Shown: positions 1 to 6,397, numbered from the stretch's first letter. The stretch is DNA of 6,572 bases from Oscillospiraceae bacterium (GCA_902803365.1 CADCPU010000433.1:1-6572); one strand, 5' to 3'. A program made the numbers and translations. The notes: generated by a model not told the origin, from the letters alone.

Positions 1-26
1 AAATAAAGGCTGTCCCGGGACAGCCT
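1..26 (-). terminator. Rho-independent terminator after hslO
   Basis: Read on the minus strand, bases 26 to 7 form a perfect 20-base palindrome (10 bp stem, GC-rich, centred on CCCGGG), followed by the T-rich run TTATTT at bases 6 to 1. It begins 8 bases past the hslO stop codon. A tight GC stem plus U tract is the standard intrinsic terminator layout, and it marks the 3' end of the operon. The T tract is interrupted by one A and is cut by the window edge. On the plus strand the same palindrome is followed by CTATATTATT, a poor U tract, so termination in the opposite direction is less likely. Confidence 0.88.
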
Positions 27-34
27 CTATATTA

Positions 35-955
35 TTAAGTATTAAACATCTTCTTTATATCTTCATTAGTAAAATGGTATTTCTTATCACAGAAGTGGCA
101 CTCGACATCGATGCCCTTCGGATCGTTCGCGAGTTCCTCGAGGTCTGTCCTGCTGAGCGTCGCAAGACCCGCAGACATCTTCTCTTCTGAGCAGTTGCAC
201 TTGTAGCTGACCTCCGAGCCGCTCAAGAAGCAGATCTCAGGATCGCCCAGGAACATGTCGATTATCTTCTCGGGACTCATTCCCTCTTCCATGAGGAAAG
301 TGATGTCAGGGAATCCGCCGTTGGCACGCTTCTCGATATAATCGATATCCTCTTCGGAAGCGCCCGGCATAAGCTGGACGATAAGTCCGCCTGCGTTCTT
401 TACTCCGTTATTGTCCATCTGGACACCGAGAGCAACGACCGAAGGCGTCTGCTCGGATACTGCAAGGTAATAAGTAAAATCTTCTGCGATCTCGCCCGTG
501 TAGAGCTCGACCGAACCGACGTAAGGCTCGCGAAGGCCGATATCCCTGATGATCGTGAGCATGCCCTTGCCGACTGCAGCTCCTACGTTGAGCTTGCCGG
601 GACGGTGATATGTAGCTTCGACCGCAGGCACGATCGGATATCCTCTGACGTGGCCCTTGGAATCGCATACGCATGTCATTCCCTTGATCGGTCCGTCGCA
701 CTTGATCGTTGTCGTCTGCGAATCGTCGTCACCCTTCATATTCTCAGCGAGCATCAAAGAGCCCGTGATAAATCTGCCAAAGGCCGCCGTTACCACAGGT
801 GATGTTCCGTGGATCCTCGCAGCTTCCCTGACCGTATCGGTCGTCCTGATTGCAAAAGCCCTTACATGTCCCTTGAGCGCAGTCGCCCTGACAATGTAGT
901 CTTTGTTATTTTCGAGCGGTGCTCCGGGTGCATGATAAAAATTCTCGTCGATCAT
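35..955 (-). CDS. hslO: Hsp33 family redox-regulated molecular chaperone
   Basis: Hsp33 is a cytoplasmic holdase chaperone, switched on when oxidation releases zinc from a C-terminal four-cysteine centre and unfolds the linker. The 306 residues match the family's usual length (about 290-300) plus a short N-terminal extension of about 19 residues before the conserved start of the fold (DYIVRATALKGHVRAFAIRT). Family landmarks are visible: RITGSLML-like helix near 61-70, a KGDD motif at 74-77, KCDGPIKG near 85-92, and the zinc centre as CxC (C253, C255) and CxxC (C286, C289), all four cysteines intact. The ATG overlaps the upstream methyltransferase stop as ATGA, with only a GA-rich, weak Shine-Dalgarno (AAGAGAGAG) ahead, which suggests translational coupling. 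It is the last gene of the operon. Identification is firm; the link to the division genes is positional only. Confidence 0.96.
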   Translation of the reverse strand: MIDENFYHAPGAPLENNKDYIVRATALKGHVRAFAIRTTDTVREAARIHGTSPVVTAAFGRFITGSLMLAENMKGDDDSQTTTIKCDGPIKGMTCVCDSKGHVRGYPIVPAVEATYHRPGKLNVGAAVGKGMLTIIRDIGLREPYVGSVELYTGEIAEDFTYYLAVSEQTPSVVALGVQMDNNGVKNAGGLIVQLMPGASEEDIDYIEKRANGGFPDITFLMEEGMSPEKIIDMFLGDPEICFLSGSEVSYKCNCSEEKMSAGLATLSRTDLEELANDPKGIDVECHFCDKKYHFTNEDIKKMFNT

Positions 956-1698
956 AATGTCTCTCTCTTAAAAACCAGAAATGTCCTTTCTTCGTCGCAC
1001 GGCACCTCAGCCATGAACTTGAGTCCGAATTCCTCACCGATACCGATAAGCGTCTCCTTATCATAGTACTGTTCTTCGATGACGCCGTCGGATCTTACGT
1101 AACGCCCGTCCTCTTCCCTCTCGAAGAGTGTCAGCGAAGCTTCGTTGATGCCCTCTTCCTCATCGAACGTGTTGTCCCACAGGAGAGTGACGTCGTCGTA
1201 GTCTTCAAAGAAGACCTGATTTCCCAGCGTCTCTGCGAAGTGCTTGTATGTGGCGATATCGAAAACGAACACGCCTCCGACATTAAGATAGTTCTTAAAT
1301 AAAGCGAATATCGATCTTATGTCTTCGATATCGAGTATGTGATTGATGGTATCAAGAAGGCTTACGAATACATCCGCTGAACCATAGAGTTCGAACTCGG
1401 TTATGTCCTGACAGAGCCAGAGGATGTTCTCGCCCTTGCTCCTGGCGACATCGAGCATCTCAAACGAGGAATCGATACCGATGACCTCATAGCCCATTGA
1501 ATCGAATTCGACATCCACCCTGCCGTTGCCGCATCCCAAGTCGCACAGGATCCTCCTGCCGCCCTCGCCGTCGCCTTCGGCCGTGCAATATCTCTCGATA
1601 ATGTCATGAACCTGACCTGCGAACTTGTCCGGCTCCAGATCGTTCTGGAAAAGGTCATAGTATCTGGCAAGTCTGTCGTAAAAATCGTCTTCAAACAT
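952..1698 (-). CDS. Class I SAM-dependent methyltransferase (YqeM-like)
   Basis: Predicted cytoplasmic S-adenosylmethionine-dependent methyltransferase of 248 residues; the substrate is unknown. The N-terminal FYDRLARYYDLF (6-17) is typical of the small YqeM-like group. SAM-binding motif I is DLGCGNGR at 53-60, the acidic residue ending strand beta2 is D76 in VIGID, and a further acidic position lies in QDIT (97-100). VSLLDTINHI (112-121) and the GGVFVFDIATYKHF block (141-154) match the motif IV and post-IV region of the family. The C-terminal third (about 170-240) is a beta-rich substrate-side region I cannot assign. GGA of AAAAAGGATCC, 9 bases before the ATG, serves as the ribosome site. 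It starts 15 bases after the peptidase stop and overlaps hslO by 4 bases. Fold assignment is strong; whether it acts on protein, RNA or a small molecule cannot be told. Confidence 0.88.
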   Translation of the reverse strand: MFEDDFYDRLARYYDLFQNDLEPDKFAGQVHDIIERYCTAEGDGEGGRRILCDLGCGNGRVDVEFDSMGYEVIGIDSSFEMLDVARSKGENILWLCQDITEFELYGSADVFVSLLDTINHILDIEDIRSIFALFKNYLNVGGVFVFDIATYKHFAETLGNQVFFEDYDDVTLLWDNTFDEEEGINEASLTLFEREEDGRYVRSDGVIEEQYYDKETLIGIGEEFGLKFMAEVPCDEERTFLVFKRETL

Positions 1699-1713
1699 AG
1701 TCTCGGATCCTTT

Positions 1714-3135
1714 TTATGGCAGGTAGGATTCAGGATCTACACGCTCTCCGTATACACGGACCTCAAAGTGGAGGTGTGCAGCCGTGGATGTACCTGTACT
1801 TCCTACTTCACCGATCTGCTGACCGCAGCTTACATAGTCGCCTGTTGAGACATATACGTTCCTCAGATGCGCATAGAGCGTTGAAAGTCCGTTGCCGTGG
1901 TCGATAACTATGTAGTTGCCGTAACCCGAACCACCGGTATTCTCCCCCGGGCAAGGAAGGCTTACTTCGATTACGGTGCCGCCTGCAGCCGCCATACATG
2001 AATCACCCATGTACGCACCGATGTCGATGCCGCTGTGATATCTCTGATCGTGGTAGACAGGATGTTCACGCAAGCCGAACGGTGATGTGACCGTGTGAAC
2101 CCATGTCGGCCAGGACAATGTTCCTGCGTGCGAACGATCCTTCGTTGGAGCAGGAGTTGCCGTAGGTGCCGGAGTAGGAGTTGAGGCAGCAGCTGCCGCC
2201 GTCGCTTCGGTTGGATCAGACGGATCAGCTGATGACTGTGTCTCGGAAGGAACTGTTGACGTTGCCTCAGCTTCCCTGCGAGCTCTCTCAGCTTCCTCTT
2301 CCTGCCTCTTGCGCTCTGCTTCCTGCTGAGCATAGAGCTGGTTCTGAAGATCGACGATCTGCTGATCAAGACTGTTGGCATAATTTTCGAGTTCCGCCTC
2401 GCGCTGATCTGCTGCCGCGATCCTTGTATTAACGTCTTCGAGTGCTGCGGTCGTCTTGCCGATCCTCTCCTCGAGTTCTTTAAGCTGCGCTATCTTCTCA
2501 TCCGCGATCTCCTGCATGTCATTTGCATGCTGAAGAGCATATTCGGATGCGAGCTGTGCTTCATCAAGTGCAATCTGCATCTGGTCGATAGCCTGATCGT
2601 CTGCCTGAGCTATGAGTGATATCATCTCGATATTGGTAAAGAAGCCCGCGATGGAGTCGGATTCGAGGAGGACCTCAAGTGTTGACTTGTTCTGGAACTG
2701 GAACATGGTCGAGATCCTCTCAGAGAACTGAAGCTTAGTGTCTTCCAAATTCTGCTCAGCTGCTATATAAGCATCAAGCGCTTCACCCTTTTCGATCAGG
2801 GCAGCCGCGAGCTCTTTGGAGATCTCCTGATACTGCTTGTTCTGCTCCTCGCTGAGTCCGTTAAGCTTCTCGAGCTCACCCTTGAGAGAACCTGCCTCAG
2901 TTCTTAACGACTCGGCCTGCATGGCGTATTTGGTCGCTTCTGCTTTGGCCTGATCGCTCTCACGCTTCTTCTGATCGACGTCTTCCTGGGATACATCATA
3001 TGCCAGTCTCATAAGAAGATATTCCGTCTTTGAATCGGCAAATACCTTAGACGGCTTGACCGCAAGGATGGAACTGCTCATGACGAGCGGGATCAGAAAC
3101 GAAGCTATAAGTTTGTACTTCTTACCGGATTTCAT
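1714..3135 (-). CDS. Secreted coiled-coil M23 peptidase, likely FtsEX-controlled wall hydrolase
   Basis: Predicted exported peptidoglycan endopeptidase (473 residues). A signal peptide is clear: basic start (MKSGKKYK), hydrophobic stretch about 9-26, likely cleavage after VFA at residue 33. Residues about 45-290 are helical coiled coil, including a PcsB/CwlO-like block (about 136-180: FSERISTMFQFQ, LEVLLESDSIAGFF). A charged ER/KR-rich helix (271-290) leads to a low-complexity Ser/Ala/Thr/Pro linker (292-332). The LytM/M23 domain spans about 340-473 with zinc ligands H367 and D371 (HSGID) and H456, and catalytic H423 (YAHL) and H454 (HLHFE). All are present, so it should be active. The ribosome site AAAGGTG (3142-3148) lies at the end of ftsX, 3 bases upstream. 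The position after ftsEX matches that of EnvC-, PcsB- and CwlO-type FtsEX partners. The cut bond is not predictable here. Confidence 0.93.
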   Translation of the reverse strand: MKSGKKYKLIASFLIPLVMSSSILAVKPSKVFADSKTEYLLMRLAYDVSQEDVDQKKRESDQAKAEATKYAMQAESLRTEAGSLKGELEKLNGLSEEQNKQYQEISKELAAALIEKGEALDAYIAAEQNLEDTKLQFSERISTMFQFQNKSTLEVLLESDSIAGFFTNIEMISLIAQADDQAIDQMQIALDEAQLASEYALQHANDMQEIADEKIAQLKELEERIGKTTAALEDVNTRIAAADQREAELENYANSLDQQIVDLQNQLYAQQEAERKRQEEEAERARREAEATSTVPSETQSSADPSDPTEATAAAAASTPTPAPTATPAPTKDRSHAGTLSWPTWVHTVTSPFGLREHPVYHDQRYHSGIDIGAYMGDSCMAAAGGTVIEVSLPCPGENTGGSGYGNYIVIDHGNGLSTLYAHLRNVYVSTGDYVSCGQQIGEVGSTGTSTAAHLHFEVRVYGERVDPESYLP

Positions 3136-3138
3136 AGT

Positions 3139-4074
3139 TTACACCTTTATGTACTTTCTTACTGCAATGCCGCTGCCCACGGAACCGATCAGGATACCCA
3201 TGAGAGCGCAGAGTATAAGGATGATCCACATAAGTGACTTGTAAGGAAGGAGCGCATAGTAAGATGACCAGTCGATACCGACCATCATCTTGATGAAGAA
3301 TGCACGATAAGCGATTATCGTGATGACCCATGCGCAAACGGCACTGATAAGTCCGACGAGCGCACCTTCGATTACGAACGGGATGCGGATGTAGTTGTTC
3401 GTAGCGCCTACAAACTTCATGATCTCGATCTCGTCCGCTCTGGAATAAACGGAGATCCTTACCATGTTGGATATGATAAACAGTGCGATAACGAAAAGGA
3501 TCGCAAAGCTTATTACCGATGCTGCATTTACAAAGCTCTTTGCCTGGTCAAGGAAATTCATGACGCGGCTTTCCTTCTCAACATTGTTCACGCCCGGAAG
3601 CGTCTGAAGGTAATTACAGACCTCATCTGCCTTGGACGGATCCGATATCTGGATATTGAATGTGTACGGAAGGTACAAATTGTAATCGAAGTCGTCGAGC
3701 ACCGAAGCGCTGTCGCCGAGGTTCATCTTGAAGTCGTTGTAGTTCTCCTCAGGATTCTTCTCGGTCACGGAGAGGATGCAATTCAAGATCTCGGGCTTGG
3801 GAGTATCATTCTCTTCAAAATACTTGCCGTTTAAGACCTTTCTCGTAGTCTCGAGATTTCCGGGAACACAATTGAGCTGCATGTAGACCTCGATAGGAGG
3901 CTGCTGGCCGAGCTTACGCATTATGTTTCTCGCATTGAGCGAAAAGATCGAGAATATGCTCATGATAATGAGCATGAGAAGAATGGTCGTAACGGAAGCA
4001 ACTGTTACGAGCGGATGCCTTACGATACCGTGAAGACCTTCTTTTACGGAATTGAAAAATGCTCTGACAGACAT
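3139..4074 (-). CDS. ftsX: Cell division membrane protein FtsX
   Basis: FtsX is the membrane half of the FtsEX complex; it passes ATP-driven movement of FtsE across the membrane to a peptidoglycan hydrolase outside. The 311-residue protein has the family layout: a cytoplasmic N-terminus (VRAFFNSVKEGLHGIVRHP), TM1 about 22-46, a large outer loop about 47-182, TM2 about 183-206, TM3 about 233-257 and TM4 about 280-303. The conserved cytoplasmic stretch between TM2 and TM3 (RISVYSRADEIEIMKFVGA, 206-224) is a hallmark of Firmicutes FtsX and would contact FtsE. The outer loop holds C69, C99 and C153. The gene begins directly after the ftsE stop (TAA then ATG, no gap), with a strong GGAGGAGG site inside the end of ftsE. 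FtsE and FtsX are therefore almost certainly translated in a coupled way. Confidence 0.96.
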   Translation of the reverse strand: MSVRAFFNSVKEGLHGIVRHPLVTVASVTTILLMLIIMSIFSIFSLNARNIMRKLGQQPPIEVYMQLNCVPGNLETTRKVLNGKYFEENDTPKPEILNCILSVTEKNPEENYNDFKMNLGDSASVLDDFDYNLYLPYTFNIQISDPSKADEVCNYLQTLPGVNNVEKESRVMNFLDQAKSFVNAASVISFAILFVIALFIISNMVRISVYSRADEIEIMKFVGATNNYIRIPFVIEGALVGLISAVCAWVITIIAYRAFFIKMMVGIDWSSYYALLPYKSLMWIILILCALMGILIGSVGSGIAVRKYIKV

Positions 4075-5133
4075 TTAATCCTCCTCCGAATCAAGCAGGT
4101 CTATATCATCAACTGAGATCTCTTCGACCCAGTTACCGCTCTCATCTATCTCTTCTTTTGGCTGCTCGGCAGGCTTGGAATCAAAGATCGGCTCGTCGTT
4201 AGCCGCAGCTTCTGAAACTTCCTTCTCTTCCTCAACGCTGCTCTTTGCCTCTATGCTGAAATCCGGCTTAGCTTCGGTGCGCTTATTCTCTTCGTCACCA
4301 AACGAGAAGTCCGCTTCCTCCGGGATCTCAGGTAATTCTTCCTGATAGTCTTCTGCAACTTCGTCCGACTCATCCAGGTAATCGATATAATCACCTTCAT
4401 CGTCAAGTTCGTAACCTCCGAACTCAGGAAGAGGGTTTGCGATATTGCTCTCGCCGCTGTAGGCACCGTCTCTAACGTCTCTTACGATGTAGCCCTGTTC
4501 GATCTCGATGACTCTCTGCTTCATCTTGTCTACGAGGTTACTGTCGTGAGTGCAGACGACAACGGTCGCGCCGCTCTTGTTGATCTCAAGAAGGAGCGCC
4601 ATGATGCTCTCTGATGTCTCAGGGTCAAGGTTACCCGTCGGCTCGTCCGCAACGACGATCTTAGGACTGTTGAGCATTGCGCGCGCGATCGCGACTCTCT
4701 GCTGCTCACCGCCCGAAAGCTCCTGAGGCATACAATCAGCCTTATCTTTGATACCGACGACATTAAGGATAACGTCGACAGTCGTCTTGAGTTCCTTTTT
4801 GGGGATACCGATTATCTCGCCTGCGAACGCGACATTCTCAGCGACTGTCTTCGTCTCGATCAGACGGAAATCCTGATAGACCATACCGAGCTGTCTTCTG
4901 AGCACCGGAACGAGTGCTCTCGACATATTGGAGATGTCGAAATCATCGATCAGCACCTTACCTTCGGTAGGCCTCTCTTCTCTTGTTATACACTTCATTA
5001 AAGTAGACTTGCCGGAACCGCTTTTTCCGATGACAAAAACAAACTCGCCGTCTTCAATGAGGAAACTTATACCTTTAAGTGCCTCAACACCGGATTTGTC
5101 ATACGTTTTTTTAACGCCTTCAAATCTTATCAT
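4075..5133 (-). CDS. ftsE: Cell division ATP-binding protein FtsE with long acidic C-terminal tail
   Basis: Cytoplasmic ABC ATPase that pairs with FtsX. Numbering from the ATG, the core (1 to about 222) has Walker A GKSGSGKST (36-44), Q-loop Q87 (VYQDF), signature LSGGEQQR (139-146), Walker B VVADEP (D163, E164) and H-loop H196 (CTHDSN), all intact. The N-terminus MIRFEGVKKTYD is typical FtsE. Normal FtsE ends near 220-230 residues; this one runs to 352, with a tail of about 130 residues holding about 48 Asp/Glu and only about 8 Lys/Arg. The tail has little hydrophobic content until its last 20 residues (NWVEEISVDDIDLLD). The frame is uninterrupted up to the stop abutting ftsX. A TTG three bases upstream (5134-5136) is an alternative start that adds one residue; the ATG is preferred for its better initiation codon and family match. 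Confidence 0.96.
   Translation of the reverse strand: MIRFEGVKKTYDKSGVEALKGISFLIEDGEFVFVIGKSGSGKSTLMKCITREERPTEGKVLIDDFDISNMSRALVPVLRRQLGMVYQDFRLIETKTVAENVAFAGEIIGIPKKELKTTVDVILNVVGIKDKADCMPQELSGGEQQRVAIARAMLNSPKIVVADEPTGNLDPETSESIMALLLEINKSGATVVVCTHDSNLVDKMKQRVIEIEQGYIVRDVRDGAYSGESNIANPLPEFGGYELDDEGDYIDYLDESDEVAEDYQEELPEIPEEADFSFGDEENKRTEAKPDFSIEAKSSVEEEKEVSEAAANDEPIFDSKPAEQPKEEIDESGNWVEEISVDDIDLLDSEED
4080..4087 (-). promoter_or_regulatory. Strong ribosome binding site of ftsX inside ftsE
   Basis: Minus-strand GGAGGAGG sits 5 bases before the ftsX ATG (4072-4074). It lies in the codons for the last acidic residues of FtsE (SEED then TAA), so the end of the acidic tail and the ftsX translation signal share the same bases. 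This fixes the ftsX start and supports coupled synthesis of the two subunits. Confidence 0.85.
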
Positions 5134-5140
5134 CAATTAA

Positions 5141-5146
5141 CATCCT
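5141..5146 (-). promoter_or_regulatory. Ribosome binding site of ftsE
   Basis: Minus-strand AGGATG lies in the 13-base gap between the regulator stop (5150-5152) and the first possible ftsE start. From AGGA there are 9 bases to the ATG at 5131-5133 and 6 bases to the TTG at 5134-5136. Both spacings are workable, so this site alone does not decide the start; the ATG is favoured as the stronger initiation codon. Confidence 0.6.
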
Positions 5147-5149
5147 AAC

Positions 5150-6244
5150 TTATCTGATTAGATTGTCGTTCTTACCGGACTCCGTATATTCGAGATAGGT
5201 ACGAACCATGGATGCGATCTTAAAGAGTACCGCATCCTCAAAAGAACGCAGGTTAAGACCCGTATTCTTCTGAACCTTGTCCAATCTGTAGACAAGGGTA
5301 TTTCTGTGGACGAAGAGTTCACGGCTCGTCTCACTGCCGTTCAGGTTGTTCGAGAAGAAGCTCCAGATAGTCGTGAGCGTATCTTCATCGAGCGTCTCGT
5401 AAGCACCGTTCGGGAAGACCTCGTCGATAAACATCTGACAGAGCGTAGGCGGCAACTGATAGATAATACGGCCGAGACCGAGCTTATCGTATCTTGTTAC
5501 ATACTGCTTCTTTTCGAAAACGCTGCCGATCTTAAGAGACTGCATTGCATCTCTGTAAGACTTGGAGATATTCTGGAAGAGCGGAACGACGGAACCTACG
5601 CCGACATATGCCGTAAGGCTCTCGTTGTTGAGACAATCGAGGATAGCTCTGCTCGAAGAATCGATGAACTCGTCCTGATTCTCGACATCTGCCTTCATGA
5701 TGACGATGAGTGTCTTCTCGTCCATTGCCATGACATCGGCATCTTCCGAATCAGAGTAGAAGTTCTGGAGTGCTTCCAAAGCCTCATTGCCGTCTTCTCT
5801 TGAAGTCCTGACGACCATTACGATCCTCGGGACTGTGTAATCGATCTTAAATCCGCGAGCCTTGAGCGGGATATCACCCGGAAGCTCGTTCTCGAGAAGC
5901 ACGTTCTTCGTGAAGAGCTCGCGCTCTGCATCCGTACCGCGCTCCTTGATCGCCGACTTGATCCATTCAGCCAAAAGCTCCAGATATACTCGAACTTCAG
6001 GCTCAACGCCGTCGATATAGATTATATATTTAGTCTGTTCTCCTATGGCGATCTTCATATAAGTCCTGCCTGCCGTGCTCGAAAAAGCATCATCCGACAT
6101 CAGGACCGCTCTTACTGACGAATCATTAGATCCTTCGACCTTAGGGTCCGTTGAAGCGATAATGAGGCCGTTTGTATCCATAACGCCTACATTCTGAGCC
6201 AAGATCGTCTTAGCCTGACGCATACACTTTTTGATCTCTTCCAT
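5150..6244 (-). CDS. CdaR/PucR-family transcriptional regulator
   Basis: Predicted cytoplasmic DNA-binding regulator (364 residues). The N-terminal 1 to about 110 resembles the sugar-diacid-recognition type sensor of CdaR proteins (AKTILAQNVGVMDTNGLIIASTDP, 11-34). The middle, about 135-255, fits the degenerate GGDEF-like domain of this family (YVGVGSVVPLFQNISKSYRDA, 213-233). The C-terminus has the PucR-type helix-turn-helix, LNGSETSRELFVHRNTLVYRLDKV (301-324), followed by TGLNLRSFEDAVLFKIA (328-344). Only the C-terminal domain is strongly typical; the ligand is unknown and need not be a sugar diacid. The start is bounded by an in-frame TGA at 6248-6250, two codons upstream. No good Shine-Dalgarno is visible before the ATG, and M8 is a less likely alternative start. 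It heads the unit, 13 bases before ftsE, and probably regulates its own promoter. Confidence 0.88.
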   Translation of the reverse strand: MEEIKKCMRQAKTILAQNVGVMDTNGLIIASTDPKVEGSNDSSVRAVLMSDDAFSSTAGRTYMKIAIGEQTKYIIYIDGVEPEVRVYLELLAEWIKSAIKERGTDAERELFTKNVLLENELPGDIPLKARGFKIDYTVPRIVMVVRTSREDGNEALEALQNFYSDSEDADVMAMDEKTLIVIMKADVENQDEFIDSSSRAILDCLNNESLTAYVGVGSVVPLFQNISKSYRDAMQSLKIGSVFEKKQYVTRYDKLGLGRIIYQLPPTLCQMFIDEVFPNGAYETLDEDTLTTIWSFFSNNLNGSETSRELFVHRNTLVYRLDKVQKNTGLNLRSFEDAVLFKIASMVRTYLEYTESGKNDNLIR

Positions 6245-6286
6245 AGGTCAACCCACTTTCCGCTATTAGCATATTTATACCTATTA

Positions 6287-6315
6287 ATGATATAGTTTTT
6301 GTCCAAATAAATCAA
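6287..6315 (-). promoter_or_regulatory. Candidate sigma-A type promoter of the regulator-ftsEX unit
   Basis: On the minus strand, TTGATT (6315-6310; 4 of 6 against TTGACA) is followed by a 17-base spacer and TATCAT (6292-6287; 5 of 6 against TATAAT). Transcription would start near 6280 and give a leader of about 36 bases before the ATG at 6244. It lies just downstream of the terminator of the preceding gene, where a promoter is expected. The region is AT-rich, so chance matches are possible; another -10-like TATAAA (6279-6274) lacks a well-spaced -35. Confidence 0.55.
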
Positions 6316-6341
6316 ATACGTAAGTGTTTCAGTTTGAATAC

Positions 6342-6375
6342 AAAAAAAGACCGCTCCCCTAAGGGAACGGTCTTT
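6342..6375 (-). terminator. Rho-independent terminator after the ABC ATPase gene
   Basis: On the minus strand, AAAGACCGTTCCC (6375-6363) pairs with GGGAGCGGTCTTT (6358-6346) in a 13 bp stem with one G-U pair and a TTAG loop. The run of seven T at 6348-6342 overlaps the stem foot and forms the U tract. It starts 22 bases after the TAA of the upstream gene and separates it from the regulator-ftsEX unit. Confidence 0.93.
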
Positions 6376-6397
6376 GGATCCTTCGTTAAGAGCCGAA

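Noticed and set aside
2150..2260. Possible DNA repeat array with imperfect Ala/Thr/Pro codon repeats
   Set aside because: The repetition is explained by the low-complexity protein linker between coiled coil and M23 domain; units are irregular and not CRISPR-like.
1971..2381. A 136-codon minus-strand frame rich in Arg, Leu and Gln
   Set aside because: Out-of-frame reading of the low-complexity linker and coiled coil of the M23 peptidase; no domain and no separate ribosome site.
3136..5149. Internal promoters or terminators between the regulator, ftsE, ftsX and the peptidase
   Set aside because: Gaps are 0 to 15 bases and hold only ribosome sites and stop/start codons; no hairpin with a T run was seen.
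5306..5803. A 165-codon open frame on the plus strand
   Set aside because: It lies wholly antisense to the regulator gene, whose frame has clear family motifs. Its composition (many Asp, Glu, Arg) is what the reverse of these codons gives, and no family is recognisable.
6271..6304. Alternative promoter with TTGGAC (6306-6301) and TATAAA (6279-6274)
   Set aside because: The spacer would be 21 bases, outside the usual 16-18; the TTGATT-17-TATCAT pair fits better.
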